A stretch of 64,000 nt of DNA from Blautia hansenii DSM 20583 (GCF_002222595.2 NZ_CP022413.2:1318001-1382000), one strand, 5' to 3'. Numbered from the stretch's first letter, positions 1-8,654 are shown. Made by a program: numbers and translations. Notes: generated from the letters alone by a model not told the origin.

Positions 1-35
1 ACAATATTCGCAATAGTAATTCCGTCAAATGCCAT
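1..35 (-). CDS. rqcH: Start of RqcH/NFACT-family ribosome quality control protein (partial)
   Basis: Only the first 11 codons are in the window, reading leftward from ATG at 35. They spell M-A-F-D-G-I-T-I-A-N-I, which is the usual opening of the NFACT/FbpA family (RqcH, Rqc2 homologue, formerly fibronectin-binding protein). RqcH binds stalled 50S-peptidyl-tRNA and adds C-terminal alanine tails. A good ribosome binding site (AAAGGAGA) lies upstream on the minus strand. Context agrees: in Bacillus the homologue yloA lies just before yloC-remA-gmk-rpoZ, and the same genes follow here, though divergently. The assignment rests on a very short stretch plus synteny. Confidence 0.6.
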   Translation of the reverse strand, partial: MAFDGITIANI

Positions 36-77
36 AATTTCTATCTCCTTTAAAGAAAAACTCGTCAAGTATATTTC

Positions 78-106
78 ATTTTAGCATAAAATTTCTTCAG
101 AGGCAA
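78..106 (-). promoter_or_regulatory. SigA-type promoter for the leftward rqcH gene
   Basis: Read on the minus strand: -35 TTGCCT (106-101), 17-bp spacer, -10 TAAAAT (83-78), preceded by TGC (extended -10). It is back to back with the promoter of yicC. Confidence 0.6.
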
Positions 107-114
107 AAAAATAT

Positions 115-144
115 TTGACGGGGAAGTCGTTATTGGCTTATAAT
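115..144 (+). promoter_or_regulatory. SigA-type promoter of yicC-remA-gmk-rpoZ
   Basis: -35 TTGACG (115-120), 18-bp spacer, consensus -10 TATAAT (139-144). The predicted transcription start near 151 lies downstream of the in-frame ATG at 143, which rules that codon out as the yicC start. Confidence 0.75.
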
Positions 145-199
145 GACCATGTATGTTTATGCCTTACGGCAAATCAAAAACATAAGAAAGAGTTCAAAA

Positions 200-1078
200 A
201 TGATTAAAAGCATGACTGGCTTTGGCAGAGCCGAGCTAATAGACGAAGAAAAGAAGATTACGGTGGAGATGAAATCCGTCAATCACCGTTATCTGGATAT
301 CAATATGAGAATGCCAAAGAAATTCAGCGTTTTTGAAGCTTCTATTCGCTCTTTGTTAAAAGAGTATATCCAGAGAGGAAAGGTTGATGTATTTATCACC
401 TGTGAGGATTACACACAAAGCAGGGTATCCGTAAAGTACAACCGTGAGCTTGCACAGCAGTATCTGGGATATCTTCAGGAGATGAGCAGGGATTTTCATC
501 TGGAAGGGGAGATAAACGCAGCGCTGCTTTCCCGTTATCCGGAAGTTCTGACTATGGAAGAACAGACAGAGGATGAAGATGAAATGTGGAGCGCACTGGA
601 AGGGGTAATCAGAAGAGCAGCCGTTCAGTTCGTAGAAGCCAGAACAAAAGAAGGAACAGAGCTAAAGCGAGATATTCTTGAAAAGCTTAAAAATATGGAA
701 GAAAAGGTAGAGCTGGTTGAAAAACGTTCTCCTGTTATTATACAGGAATACAGAGAAAAGCTGGAAACGAAGGTAAAAGAGCTTTTAGCGGATACACAGA
801 TTGAAGAAAGCCGTATTGCAGCAGAAGTTATTCTGTATGCAGATAAGATTTGTACTGATGAAGAAACCGTTCGTCTGAAAAGTCATATTAAGCATACCAT
901 GTCTGTGCTTGACGAAAAGGAAGGAATTGGAAGAAAGCTGGACTTTATTGCACAGGAGATGAACCGGGAGGCAAATACCATTTTGTCCAAGGCAAACGAT
1001 TTGGAAACATCCAATCTTGCCATTGATTTGAAAACAGAAATTGAGAAAATTCGTGAACAAATTCAAAATATTGAATAA
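200..1078 (+). CDS. yicC: YicC/YloC family endoribonuclease
   Basis: This 292-residue protein begins with the family signature [12 protein letters not shown] and ends with the conserved C-terminal region rich in [11 protein letters not shown]. YicC_N spans roughly residues 1-155 and the DUF1732 C-terminal domain the last 80 residues. Family members are RNases; E. coli YicC promotes decay of the small RNA RyhB. I chose ATG 200 over the in-frame ATG 143, because 143 falls inside the -10 element and would add 19 non-family residues. It is first in an operon with remA, gmk and rpoZ, as in Bacillus (yloC). Confidence 0.92.
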   Translation: MIKSMTGFGRAELIDEEKKITVEMKSVNHRYLDINMRMPKKFSVFEASIRSLLKEYIQRGKVDVFITCEDYTQSRVSVKYNRELAQQYLGYLQEMSRDFHLEGEINAALLSRYPEVLTMEEQTEDEDEMWSALEGVIRRAAVQFVEARTKEGTELKRDILEKLKNMEEKVELVEKRSPVIIQEYREKLETKVKELLADTQIEESRIAAEVILYADKICTDEETVRLKSHIKHTMSVLDEKEGIGRKLDFIAQEMNREANTILSKANDLETSNLAIDLKTEIEKIREQIQNIE

Positions 1079-1092
1079 AGGCAGGATGTGCT

Positions 1093-1365
1093 ATGGCAAA
1101 GCTGTTGAACATAGGATTTGGAAATGTGGTAAACATGGATAAGGTGGTTGCGGTGGTAAGTCCCGATGCAGCGCCGATTAAGCGTCTGGTGCAGGCGGCG
1201 AAGGAGTCCGGAAGGGCAATCGATGCAACACAGGGAAGAAAGACAAAGGCTGTTCTTATTACAGACGGAGATATGCTGGTGTTGTCTGCTTTGCAACCAG
1301 AAACAATAGCAAAGAGATTTGGAATTTTTTCAGAGAATGAAGCAAAAGGGGAATACGATGGCTGA
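1093..1365 (+). CDS. remA: Extracellular matrix regulator RemA (DUF370)
   Basis: A 90-residue protein of the RemA/DUF370 family, recognised from the opening [20 protein letters not shown] and the K-R-L-V-Q-A-A-K motif. In Bacillus RemA is a ring-forming DNA-binding activator of matrix and osmoprotection genes. In non-biofilm Clostridia the target is unknown, but the gene is almost always kept next to gmk. Here its last codons overlap the gmk start by 8 nt, so the two are probably translationally coupled. No operator or target sites can be predicted from this window. Confidence 0.9.
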   Translation: MAKLLNIGFGNVVNMDKVVAVVSPDAAPIKRLVQAAKESGRAIDATQGRKTKAVLITDGDMLVLSALQPETIAKRFGIFSENEAKGEYDG

Positions 1366-1990
1366 TAGAGGAATTTTAGTAGTAGTATCCGGCTTTTCAG
1401 GCGCCGGAAAGGGAACATTGATGAAACGTCTGATGGAAAAATATGATAATTATGCATTATCTGTTTCTGCTACAACGAGAGATCCAAGACCGGGAGAAGA
1501 ACATGGCAGGGAATATTTTTTCCATACAAAGAAAGAATTTGAGGAACTGATTTTAGAAGATGCGCTGATTGAATATGCACAGTATGTTGATAATTATTAC
1601 GGAACACCTAAGGCTTACGTTGAAAAACAGTTAAACATGGGGAAAGACGTAATTTTGGAAATCGAAATACAGGGAGCATTAAAGGTCAAGAAAAAAATGC
1701 CGAATACCCTGCTGCTTTTTGTAACTCCGCCAAATGCAGAAGAATTAAAACATCGTCTGGTTAATCGGGGAACAGAAAGCATGGACGTTATCGAATCAAG
1801 ACTCAGCAGAGCCTCAGAAGAAGCAAAGGGAATGTCTGAGTATGATTATATATTGATTAACGATGTGATTGAGGAGTGTGTTGATAATATGCACAGTATT
1901 ATCCAGAGTCAGCATGATGCAGTCAAAAATCGTCAGGAATTTATAAAAGAAATCACAGAAGAAATTGCTGTATTCAAGAAAGGAGAATAA
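1358..1990 (+). CDS. gmk: Guanylate kinase
   Basis: Catalyses GMP + ATP to GDP + ADP in the cytoplasm. The P-loop [10 protein letters not shown] is at about residues 11-20, followed by the guanylate-binding stretch [13 protein letters not shown] and the YGTPK motif. The protein has 210 residues, normal for the family. ATG 1358 is preceded by AAAGGGG at good spacing and gives the canonical N-terminus; an in-frame upstream start at 1319 would lie deep inside remA. It overlaps remA by 8 nt and is followed 2 nt later by rpoZ. Confidence 0.96.
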   Translation: MADRGILVVVSGFSGAGKGTLMKRLMEKYDNYALSVSATTRDPRPGEEHGREYFFHTKKEFEELILEDALIEYAQYVDNYYGTPKAYVEKQLNMGKDVILEIEIQGALKVKKKMPNTLLLFVTPPNAEELKHRLVNRGTESMDVIESRLSRASEEAKGMSEYDYILINDVIEECVDNMHSIIQSQHDAVKNRQEFIKEITEEIAVFKKGE

Positions 1991-1992
1991 TT

Positions 1993-2262
1993 ATGATACA
2001 TCCATCTTACACAGAACTTATGGAGGTTATTAACGAAGGAGCCGAAATTGATGACGAACCATTAGTAACCAGCCGCTATTCTGTTGTGCTTGCTACAAGT
2101 AAAAGAGCGAGACAGTTAATTGCAGGAAAAGAGGCTATGGTTCCAAGCTCAGGTAAAAAACCGCTTTCCACAGCAGTAGAAGAAATCTACAAGGGAAAGG
2201 TTCACATTTTGCCGGAAGAAGCAGAAGTGGAAGAAGAAACAACAGAAGAAAACGAAATCTAA
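1993..2262 (+). CDS. rpoZ: DNA-directed RNA polymerase omega subunit
   Basis: An 89-residue omega subunit, which assists folding and assembly of beta-prime into RNA polymerase. The family core is visible: SYTELMEVI near the N-terminus, then LVTSRYSVVLATSKRARQLI, where the R-x5-A-x-K-R-A-R-Q helix contacts beta-prime. The acidic glutamate-rich tail is variable in Clostridia. It starts 2 nt after gmk with AAAGGAG upstream, and it closes the yicC operon. Confidence 0.93.
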   Translation: MIHPSYTELMEVINEGAEIDDEPLVTSRYSVVLATSKRARQLIAGKEAMVPSSGKKPLSTAVEEIYKGKVHILPEEAEVEEETTEENEI

Positions 2263-2270
2263 TAAAAAAT

Positions 2271-2315
2271 GAGGCTGTCGCATTAAACGGAAATTGCACT
2301 TAATGCAACAGCCTC
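2271..2315. terminator. Perfect-looking hairpin of the TGTCGCA family after rpoZ
   Basis: Arms 2271-2286 (GAGGCTGTCGCATTAA) and 2300-2315 pair over 16 positions with one mismatch, around a 13-nt loop. On the + strand there is no T-run after the stem. On the minus strand a T-rich tract follows (the A-rich run at 2261-2269), so it resembles a terminator in reverse orientation. It lies between rpoZ and rimO and may act as an RNA-processing or 3'-stabilising hairpin. It shares its core with hairpins elsewhere in the window. Confidence 0.55.
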
Positions 2316-2337
2316 GTGTTGCAGTTAAGGAGGATAC

Positions 2338-3678
2338 ATGAGAAAAGTATTGTTTATTTCTCTGGGATGTGACAAAAATCTGGCAGACTCCGAGGAAATG
2401 CTGGGTATGCTGGTGGAGAATGGTTATACACTTACCAATGATGAAACAGAAGCAGAAATCATTGTGGTGAATACCTGTGCCTTTATTCATGATGCAAAGG
2501 AAGAAAGTATCAACAGTATTCTGGAAATGGCACGTTACAAAACAGAGGGTGTGTTAAAAGTATTGCTGGTAACAGGCTGTCTTGCACAGAGATATAAGGA
2601 AGAAATTATTAAAGAAATTCCTGAGGTAGACGCAGTTCTGGGAACGACCAGCTTTGGAGATATTATCAAGGCATTGGATATAGTTTTTGAAGGAGAGCGT
2701 TATCTGGAATTTAAAGATATTAACGCCCTGACAGAAATCAGTAAAAAACGTGTTTTGACAACAGGCGGCTATTACGGATACCTCAAAATTGCAGAGGGCT
2801 GCGATAAGAGATGTACATACTGTATTATTCCCAAGCTTCGTGGAAACTATCGCAGTATTCCTATGGAACAACTGATTTCTCAAGCAGAATATCTGGCAGG
2901 GCAGGGAGTTCGGGAGCTGATTTTAGTGGCACAGGAAACTACCGTATACGGAAAAGATATTTACGGAAAAAAATGCCTTCACAAGCTTTTAAAAGAGCTT
3001 TGCAAAATTCCGGGTATTCAGTGGATACGAATTTTATACTGCTATCCGGAAGAGATTTATCCGGAGCTTATTCAGACCATGAAAGAAGAAAAGAAAATCT
3101 GTCATTATCTGGATTTGCCTATTCAGCATTGCAGCGATAAAATTTTAAAGAAAATGGGCAGAAGAACCACCAAGCAGGAGCTGATTGACATTGTTACGCT
3201 TTTGAGAAAAGAAATTCCTGATATTATACTGCGAACTACGTTAATCACAGGATTTCCCGGTGAAACAGAGGAAGACCATGAGGAATTGATGGAATTTATT
3301 GACACTATGGAATTTGACCGTCTGGGTGTCTTTACTTATTCAGCAGAGGAAGACACACCGGCTGCCAATATGCCAAATCAGATTGCAGAAGAAGTAAAAC
3401 AGGATAGGCAGGCAGAACTTATGGAGCTGCAGCAGGAGATTTCCATTGATAAGGGAAATGATAAAATCGGCACCTGCGTAGAGGTAATGATTGAAGGCAA
3501 AGTTGCGGACGAAAATGCTTATGTGGGAAGAACTTATGGAGATGCTCCAAACGTAGACGGATATATTTTTATCAACACAGACACAGAGCTGATGTCAGGA
3601 GATTTTGCCAGAGTTCATGTAACAGGGGCGCTGGAATATGATTTGATAGGAGAGTTGGAAAATGAATACACCGAATAA
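2338..3678 (+). CDS. rimO: Ribosomal protein S12 methylthiotransferase RimO
   Basis: A 446-residue radical-SAM methylthiotransferase that modifies Asp of ribosomal protein S12 (beta-methylthio-aspartate). The N-terminal UPF0004 domain has its three cluster cysteines near residues 11, 47 and 81. The radical-SAM motif CDKRCTYC has Cys155, Cys159 and Cys162. A C-terminal TRAM domain covers roughly the last 65 residues. The opening KVLFISLGCDKNLADSE distinguishes RimO from MiaB. A strong TAAGGAGG precedes ATG 2338. Its 3' end overlaps pgsA by 17 nt. Confidence 0.95.
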   Translation: MRKVLFISLGCDKNLADSEEMLGMLVENGYTLTNDETEAEIIVVNTCAFIHDAKEESINSILEMARYKTEGVLKVLLVTGCLAQRYKEEIIKEIPEVDAVLGTTSFGDIIKALDIVFEGERYLEFKDINALTEISKKRVLTTGGYYGYLKIAEGCDKRCTYCIIPKLRGNYRSIPMEQLISQAEYLAGQGVRELILVAQETTVYGKDIYGKKCLHKLLKELCKIPGIQWIRILYCYPEEIYPELIQTMKEEKKICHYLDLPIQHCSDKILKKMGRRTTKQELIDIVTLLRKEIPDIILRTTLITGFPGETEEDHEELMEFIDTMEFDRLGVFTYSAEEDTPAANMPNQIAEEVKQDRQAELMELQQEISIDKGNDKIGTCVEVMIEGKVADENAYVGRTYGDAPNVDGYIFINTDTELMSGDFARVHVTGALEYDLIGELENEYTE

Positions 3679-4204
3679 ATTAACGATTGCAAGAATTATT
3701 ATGATACCGTTTTTTGTTGCGTTTTTAATGTATGATATTACAGGCAGTGCAGATAAATGGATTGCTCTTGCTATTTTTGTAATTGCCAGCCTTACCGATT
3801 TACTGGATGGCTATCTGGCAAGAAAATATCACCTTGTAACAAATTTCGGGAAATTTATGGACCCGCTGGCTGACAAACTGCTTGTTTGTTCTGCGTTGAT
3901 TTGCTTTACTTCCACAGGACAGCTTCCTGCATGGATTACCATTATCATTATTGCCAGAGAATTTATTATCAGCGGCTTCCGCCTGATTGCAGCAGACAAC
4001 GGAATTGTCATTGCAGCAAGCTACTGGGGTAAATTTAAAACAGTTTCTCAGATGATTATGATTATTTTAATGATTATGAATATTCAGAATACTGTATTTC
4101 AGGGAGCAATTACGGTATTTGTAGTAATTGCCGTAGCGCTAACTGTTATTTCACTGGTGGATTATATTCTGAAGAATAAAAATGTATTAAGTATGCAGGA
4201 TTAA
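3662..4204 (+). CDS. pgsA: CDP-diacylglycerol-glycerol-3-phosphate 3-phosphatidyltransferase
   Basis: Integral membrane enzyme making phosphatidylglycerol phosphate, the committed step to anionic phospholipids. The CDP-alcohol phosphotransferase signature D-G-x2-A-R-x8-G-x3-D-x3-D is complete (DGYLARKY to GKFMDPLADK, about residues 43-68). The 180-residue protein has about five hydrophobic segments. It overlaps rimO by 17 nt and is followed 15 nt later by cinA. The order rimO-pgsA-cinA is common in Firmicutes. Confidence 0.95.
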   Translation: MNTPNKLTIARIIMIPFFVAFLMYDITGSADKWIALAIFVIASLTDLLDGYLARKYHLVTNFGKFMDPLADKLLVCSALICFTSTGQLPAWITIIIIAREFIISGFRLIAADNGIVIAASYWGKFKTVSQMIMIILMIMNIQNTVFQGAITVFVVIAVALTVISLVDYILKNKNVLSMQD

Positions 4205-4219
4205 AAAGAGGGTGACAGA

Positions 4220-4702
4220 ATGAAACCGGAAGAAAAGGTTGTAGAGCTTTTGAAAAAGCATCAGTTAAAACTGACAACCATAGAGTCCTGTACGGCAGGA
4301 GCCATTGCAGCACGGATTGTAGACGTGCCGGGAGCTTCGGAGGTGTTTGAGCAGGGCTTTGTGACTTATTCCAATGAAGCGAAAATGCGTGCCGTGAAGG
4401 TACGGGAGGAAGTGTTTGAAAAATACGGTGCAGTCAGCAAGGAATGTGCCAAAGAAATGGTTCATGGAGGACTTTTGGAGGCAAAAGCAGATATAGCGGT
4501 ATCGGCTACCGGATTTGCAGGTCCTTCCGGTGGCTGGGAAGCACCGGTTGGAACTGTCTTTATCGGCTGTGGCTCTGCCAAAGAGATACAGGTGAAGGAA
4601 TATCATCTGGAGGGCAGTCGGAGTGAGGTAAGAGAAAAAGCAGTTACCTGTGCCGTTCGTCAGCTTTGGAATTATTTATCCCAGCATTTTGAACATTTGT
4701 AG
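4220..4702 (+). CDS. cinA: Stand-alone CinA C-terminal domain protein (PncC-type amidase)
   Basis: A 160-residue protein equal to the C-terminal domain of CinA, a family that includes nicotinamide-mononucleotide amidase PncC (NMN to NaMN + NH3, pyridine nucleotide salvage). Visible family motifs are TIESCTAG near residue 22, VTYSNEAK, and ATGFAGPSGG near residue 98 (usually ATGIAGPGGG). The N-terminal MoCF-like domain of full CinA is absent. Its last 27 nt overlap the convergent gene ending at 4676. Enzyme activity is inferred from family membership only. Confidence 0.85.
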   Translation: MKPEEKVVELLKKHQLKLTTIESCTAGAIAARIVDVPGASEVFEQGFVTYSNEAKMRAVKVREEVFEKYGAVSKECAKEMVHGGLLEAKADIAVSATGFAGPSGGWEAPVGTVFIGCGSAKEIQVKEYHLEGSRSEVREKAVTCAVRQLWNYLSQHFEHL

Positions 4703-5011
4703 GATTTTGTCCATGCGGGCGGCTTCTTCCGGCGATTTGCCGGCTTTTAATACCTGAATGATTGCTTCCATTTCCTGCGGGGAGAAACGGACACCTTTTG
4801 ATTTATTTGTGGAAGCGGCAGACATGAGAAAAGGCAGCAGCTCCTGCGGCGTTTTTTTCGCAGAGCCCTGTTCTGCCAGAGCATTGAGCATGGCAAGCTT
4901 TGACATATCCATTCCCGCGAGCTTGGGATTATCCATCCATGAGGAGGTTGCTTTTTGTGCAGCCTCCTCTTTTTTTGTTTCCTGATTGAACTGTGAATGA
5001 AAATTATTCAT
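4676..5011 (-). CDS. Hypothetical protein, 111 aa, helical
   Basis: I do not recognise this protein. It is 111 residues, predicted mostly helical, with no signal peptide or membrane segment. It has a lysine/glutamine-rich N-terminus and a C-terminal half with a repeated E-A-A-R / K-I-L-Q-M-F-K pattern. The ribosome binding site AAAGGAGG lies upstream of ATG 5011 on the minus strand. It overlaps the end of the preceding gene (5004-5351) by 8 nt, so the two form a translationally coupled pair, and its 3' end runs 27 nt into cinA. The paired arrangement and good binding site argue that it is real. Confidence 0.6.
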   Translation of the reverse strand: MNNFHSQFNQETKKEEAAQKATSSWMDNPKLAGMDMSKLAMLNALAEQGSAKKTPQELLPFLMSAASTNKSKGVRFSPQEMEAIIQVLKAGKSPEEAARMDKILQMFKMLG

Positions 5012-5351
5012 GAAAGGGTGTACCTCCTTTTTGTGGATTGTCGAAATCCAGCATTTGCATCATTAAAAATGTATTGGTAATGTTTTCCAGTTTTTCCTTT
5101 AGTGGTCCGTGGCATACTTTACTGCAGGCAGAGAGCATTTCCAAGGGATCGGTCTTTTCCTGAGGCTTGGCGCAGATCTGCATAGCATTTTCAGAAGAAT
5201 GTAAAAGCTTAAAGGTGTTTTGCAGTTCCAGAAATTTTGCAAAAATGCAGATAAAGGACTGTCCTTTTGAAGGCAGATAAGGAATTGCCGCTTTTAAAAT
5301 CCGCACAGAGTCTTCATTTACCATTTCGTCCAGTAATGATTGGGAATTCAT
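5004..5351 (-). CDS. Hypothetical protein, 115 aa, Cys-containing
   Basis: Unrecognised 115-residue protein, first gene of a two-gene minus-strand unit. It looks all-helical, with four scattered cysteines (in the segments SFICIFAK, MQICAKP and LSACSKVCHG) and no export signal. A ribosome binding site TAGGAGT sits upstream of ATG 5351. The following gene overlaps by 8 nt, which suggests the two products act together or are made in fixed proportion. Nothing in the neighbours gives a function. Confidence 0.6.
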   Translation of the reverse strand: MNSQSLLDEMVNEDSVRILKAAIPYLPSKGQSFICIFAKFLELQNTFKLLHSSENAMQICAKPQEKTDPLEMLSACSKVCHGPLKEKLENITNTFLMMQMLDFDNPQKGGTPFHE

Positions 5352-5455
5352 AGATTATTACTCCTAGAATGAAATCCCTAAATTATATGTTGGGCTGTGG
5401 GAGGCTATGTCAAAAATTCCGTGCAGGCATAAAATAAAAGAGAAAGGAGCTGCTT

Positions 5456-5608
5456 ATGGAAAAAGGAAAAACAAGATTAGTGGAAGATGGGAATACCATC
5501 TATGAGATAGATTTAGACTGTATGAAAAGAAAGCAGATGTTAAGGCAGAAAGAGGCGGCAAATACAAAAAACAGACAGAGAAAGACTTCTCAAAAAAGAG
5601 CAAAGTGA
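5456..5608 (+). CDS. Small basic protein, 50 aa
   Basis: An ATG at 5456 preceded by AGAAAGGAG opens a 50-codon reading frame ending TGA at 5606-5608. The product starts MEKGKTRLVEDGNTIYEIDL and then becomes strongly basic (many K, R and Q, ending Q-K-R-A-K), suggesting a nucleic-acid- or ribosome-associated peptide. It lies between the divergent hypothetical pair and the alaS promoter. Function unknown. The good ribosome binding site and the even composition support it as a real gene. Confidence 0.55.
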   Translation: MEKGKTRLVEDGNTIYEIDLDCMKRKQMLRQKEAANTKNRQRKTSQKRAK

Positions 5609-5615
5609 TTTTTTC

Positions 5616-5644
5616 TTGAAATACCTTTCGCACTGTGCTATCAT
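5616..5644 (+). promoter_or_regulatory. SigA promoter of alaS with extended -10
   Basis: -35 TTGAAA (5616-5621), 17-bp spacer, -10 TATCAT (5639-5644) preceded by TGC. The predicted start near 5651 makes the ATG at 5653 an unlikely initiation codon for alaS. Confidence 0.75.
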
Positions 5645-5691
5645 AAAAAACAATGATTATCTTATCAGATATACCATTAGGAGGGAAAAAC

Positions 5692-8331
5692 GTGCAAAAA
5701 TACGGAGTAAACGAACTTAGAAAAATGTTTTTAGAGTTCTTTGAAAGTAAAGAACATTTAGCTATGAAAAGCTTTTCGCTGGTTCCTAGAAATGATAAGA
5801 GCCTGCTTTTAATTAACTCAGGAATGGCTCCTTTAAAGCCATATTTTACAGGTGCGGAAATTCCGCCAAGACGCAGAGTGACAACCTGTCAGAAATGTAT
5901 TCGTACAGGAGATATTGAAAATGTAGGAAAGACAGCACGCCACGGTACTTTCTTTGAAATGCTTGGTAACTTCTCTTTTGGAGATTATTTTAAGCGTGAA
6001 GCCATTGCGTGGTCATGGGAATTTCTTACAGAAGTAGTAGGACTGGATCCACAGCGTCTTTACCCGTCTATTTATGAAGAAGATGAGGAAGCTTTTGAAA
6101 TCTGGAATAAAGAAATGGGAATTCCGGCAGAGCGTATCTTCCGTTTCGGTAAAGCGGATAACTTCTGGGAACATGGTGCAGGACCATGCGGACCATGTTC
6201 TGAAATTTATTATGACAGAGGTGAAAAATACGGCTGCGGCAGTCCGGACTGTACCGTGGGCTGTGAATGTGACCGATATATGGAAATCTGGAACAATGTA
6301 TTTACACAGTTTGAAAGTGACGGAGAGGGAAATTATACCGAATTAGTTCAGAAGAACATCGATACCGGTATGGGATTAGAGCGTCTGGCATCTGTTGTAC
6401 AGGATGTTGACTCCATCTTTGACGTTGATACTTTATGTGCTCTTCGAACAAAAGTATGTGAGCTGGCACACACAGAGTATAAAAAAGATGCGGCAAAGGA
6501 CGTTTCTATTCGTCTGATTACAGACCATATCCGTTCTGCAACTTTTATGATTTCTGATGGTATTATGCCTACCAATGAAGGCAGAGGCTATGTGCTTCGC
6601 CGTTTAATCAGACGTGCGGCACGTCACGGACGTCTTCTGGGTATTGAAGGCAAATTCTTAGCAGAGTTAAGCGCTGTTGTAATTGAAGGCTCTAAAGACG
6701 GATATCCGGAGCTGGAAGAAAAGAAAGATTTTATTTTCCAGGTTCTGACAAAAGAAGAAGAGCAGTTTAACAAAACCATTGACCAGGGATTAAATATTTT
6801 GTCTGAAATGGAAGCTGCCATGAAAGCAGAAGGAAAAACAGAGCTTTCCGGAGAAGCTGCGTTTAAGCTTTATGATACTTATGGATTTCCTCTTGACCTG
6901 ACAAAGGAAATTTTAGAAGAAAAAGGCTGTACCATTGATGAAGCAGGCTTTAAAGCTGCGATGGATGAGCAGAGAGAAAAAGCCCGTATTGCAAGAAGCA
7001 CAACCAACTATATGGGTGCAGATGCAACGGTATATGATGAAATTGATGTAAATGTTACAACAGAATTTGTGGGCTATGACTCTTTAACCTGTACTTCTAA
7101 AATCACAGTTCTCACAACAGAGGATGAAATTACAGAAGCTCTCACAGAAGACCAGAGAGGTACTGTTTTTGTAGAGCAGACACCATTTTACGCTACTATG
7201 GGCGGACAGCAGGGCGATAAAGGTGTGATTACTCTGGGAGATGCAGAATTTAAGGTAGAAGATACCATTAATTTAAGAGGCGGAAAAGTAGGTCATGTAG
7301 GTGTTCTCACAAAAGGTATGCTGAAAACAGGTGATGTGGTGACTTTACAGGTTTGTGAAAAATACAGAATGAATTCCTGTAAGAACCACAGTGCAACGCA
7401 TCTTTTACAAAAAGCATTAAAGACTGTTTTAGGCTCTCATGTAGAACAGAAGGGTTCTCTTGTGACACCGGACAGACTGCGTTTTGACTTTGCACACTTC
7501 CAGTCCATGACAGCAGAAGAATTAGCAGCAGTGGAAGAAATTGTAAACAAAGAAATTCAGGCTGCACTTCCTGTTGTGACAGAGGTTATGAGCATTGAGG
7601 AAGCAAAGAAAGTGGGAGCAATGGCTTTATTCGGAGAGAAATACGGCGAAGAAGTTCGTGTGGTTTCCATGGGTGATTTCTCCAAAGAGCTTTGCGGAGG
7701 TACTCATGTTTCCAACACAGGTGTGATTACTACATTTAAAATCATTTCTGAAAGCGGTATTGCGGCAGGTGTACGCCGTATTGAAGCTCTTACCGGAGAC
7801 GGAGTGTTTGCTTATTATAAAGAAATCGAGAAGAAACAGGCTGAAATTGCAGCGATGTTAAAAACTTCTCCCTCAGAAATCGAAGAAAAGATTGCACATC
7901 TTCAGGCAGAAGTGAAAGCGCTTCACAGTGAAAATGAGTCTCTGAAAGCAAAAATGGCACAGGAAGCAGTAGGCGATGTCTTAAATCAGGTACAGGATGT
8001 AAAAGGCGTGAAGCTTTTGGCAGTATCTCTTACCGATGTAGATATGAACGGGCTTCGTGACTTGGGCGACCAGTTAAAAGAAAAGTTGGGCGAAGGTGTA
8101 GTTGTTCTGGCAAGTGTTGCAGGCGGTAAGGTAAGTCTTCTTGCTATGGTAACAGAACAGGCACAGAAAGCAGGGGCACACGCAGGAAACCTGATTAAGG
8201 GAATGGCTGCTATCGTAGGCGGTGGCGGCGGCGGACGTCCGAATATGGCACAGGCAGGGGGCAAAAACCCGGATAAAGTGCCGGAAGCATTGGAAGCCGC
8301 AGCAAATATTTTGGCAGACCAGATAAAATAA
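5692..8331 (+). CDS. alaS: Alanine-tRNA ligase
   Basis: Charges tRNA-Ala in the cytoplasm. The class II catalytic core covers about residues 1-250 (FFESKEHL, RRRVTTCQKCIRTGDIENVG). The editing domain has the zinc ligands HSATH (His566, His570) and CGGTH (Cys668, His672), and the C-terminal C-Ala domain contains a Gly-rich segment GGGGGGRPNMAQAGG. With GTG 5692 as start the protein is 879 residues, the family norm. AGGAGGG sits 7 nt before that GTG. The upstream ATG 5653 would add 13 non-family residues and lies at the transcription start. No T-box or terminator is seen in the short leader. Confidence 0.95.
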   Translation: MQKYGVNELRKMFLEFFESKEHLAMKSFSLVPRNDKSLLLINSGMAPLKPYFTGAEIPPRRRVTTCQKCIRTGDIENVGKTARHGTFFEMLGNFSFGDYFKREAIAWSWEFLTEVVGLDPQRLYPSIYEEDEEAFEIWNKEMGIPAERIFRFGKADNFWEHGAGPCGPCSEIYYDRGEKYGCGSPDCTVGCECDRYMEIWNNVFTQFESDGEGNYTELVQKNIDTGMGLERLASVVQDVDSIFDVDTLCALRTKVCELAHTEYKKDAAKDVSIRLITDHIRSATFMISDGIMPTNEGRGYVLRRLIRRAARHGRLLGIEGKFLAELSAVVIEGSKDGYPELEEKKDFIFQVLTKEEEQFNKTIDQGLNILSEMEAAMKAEGKTELSGEAAFKLYDTYGFPLDLTKEILEEKGCTIDEAGFKAAMDEQREKARIARSTTNYMGADATVYDEIDVNVTTEFVGYDSLTCTSKITVLTTEDEITEALTEDQRGTVFVEQTPFYATMGGQQGDKGVITLGDAEFKVEDTINLRGGKVGHVGVLTKGMLKTGDVVTLQVCEKYRMNSCKNHSATHLLQKALKTVLGSHVEQKGSLVTPDRLRFDFAHFQSMTAEELAAVEEIVNKEIQAALPVVTEVMSIEEAKKVGAMALFGEKYGEEVRVVSMGDFSKELCGGTHVSNTGVITTFKIISESGIAAGVRRIEALTGDGVFAYYKEIEKKQAEIAAMLKTSPSEIEEKIAHLQAEVKALHSENESLKAKMAQEAVGDVLNQVQDVKGVKLLAVSLTDVDMNGLRDLGDQLKEKLGEGVVVLASVAGGKVSLLAMVTEQAQKAGAHAGNLIKGMAAIVGGGGGGRPNMAQAGGKNPDKVPEALEAAANILADQIK

Positions 8332-8363
8332 TGAAACTTTTTAAGAAAAATGATTTAAAACAG

Positions 8364-8391
8364 TTGACGAACTGTAAAAATCTGATATAAT
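8364..8391 (+). promoter_or_regulatory. SigA promoter of rpsU
   Basis: -35 TTGACG (8364-8369), 16-bp spacer, consensus -10 TATAAT (8386-8391) with upstream TGA (extended -10). Confidence 0.75.
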
Positions 8392-8468
8392 ATCAGTTGT
8401 GCAATAAAAATACCCAGACAGTTGTATTATGCACAATTTACAGCTGGAGGGAGGTTAGGTGTGAGCTT

Positions 8469-8645
8469 ATGTCAAATGTAATCGTAAAAGAAAACGAGAC
8501 TTTAGATAGCGCTTTACGTCGTTTCAAGCGTAGCTGTGCAAAAGCAGGTATTCAGCAGGAAATCCGTAAAAGAGAGCATTACGAAAAACCAAGTGTTCGT
8601 CGTAAGAAAAAATCTGAAGCAGCTAGAAAACGTAAATATAATTAA
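8469..8645 (+). CDS. rpsU: 30S ribosomal protein S21
   Basis: A 58-residue basic protein with the S21 signature ([20 protein letters not shown]) and the arginine/lysine-rich C-terminus that contacts 16S rRNA near the anti-Shine-Dalgarno. ATG 8469 gives the family-length protein. The reading frame extends up to 8397, but that region contains the promoter and the 5' leader. A rho-independent terminator follows directly, so it is monocistronic. Confidence 0.95.
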   Translation: MSNVIVKENETLDSALRRFKRSCAKAGIQQEIRKREHYEKPSVRRKKKSEAARKRKYN

Positions 8646-8654
8646 TGTGCAGTT

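Noticed and set aside
143..199. N-terminal 19-residue extension of yicC
   Set aside because: The ATG 143 is inside the -10 box; the transcript begins downstream of it.
5653..5691. Upstream ATG for alaS
   Set aside because: It lies at the predicted transcription start with no ribosome site; GTG 5692 has AGGAGGG and the family N-terminus.
7986..8264. Antisense Pro-rich reading frame under alaS
   Set aside because: Shadow of the glycine-rich C-Ala segment.
8397..8468. 24-residue upstream extension of S21
   Set aside because: It begins at the transcription start and the family N-terminus begins at ATG 8469.
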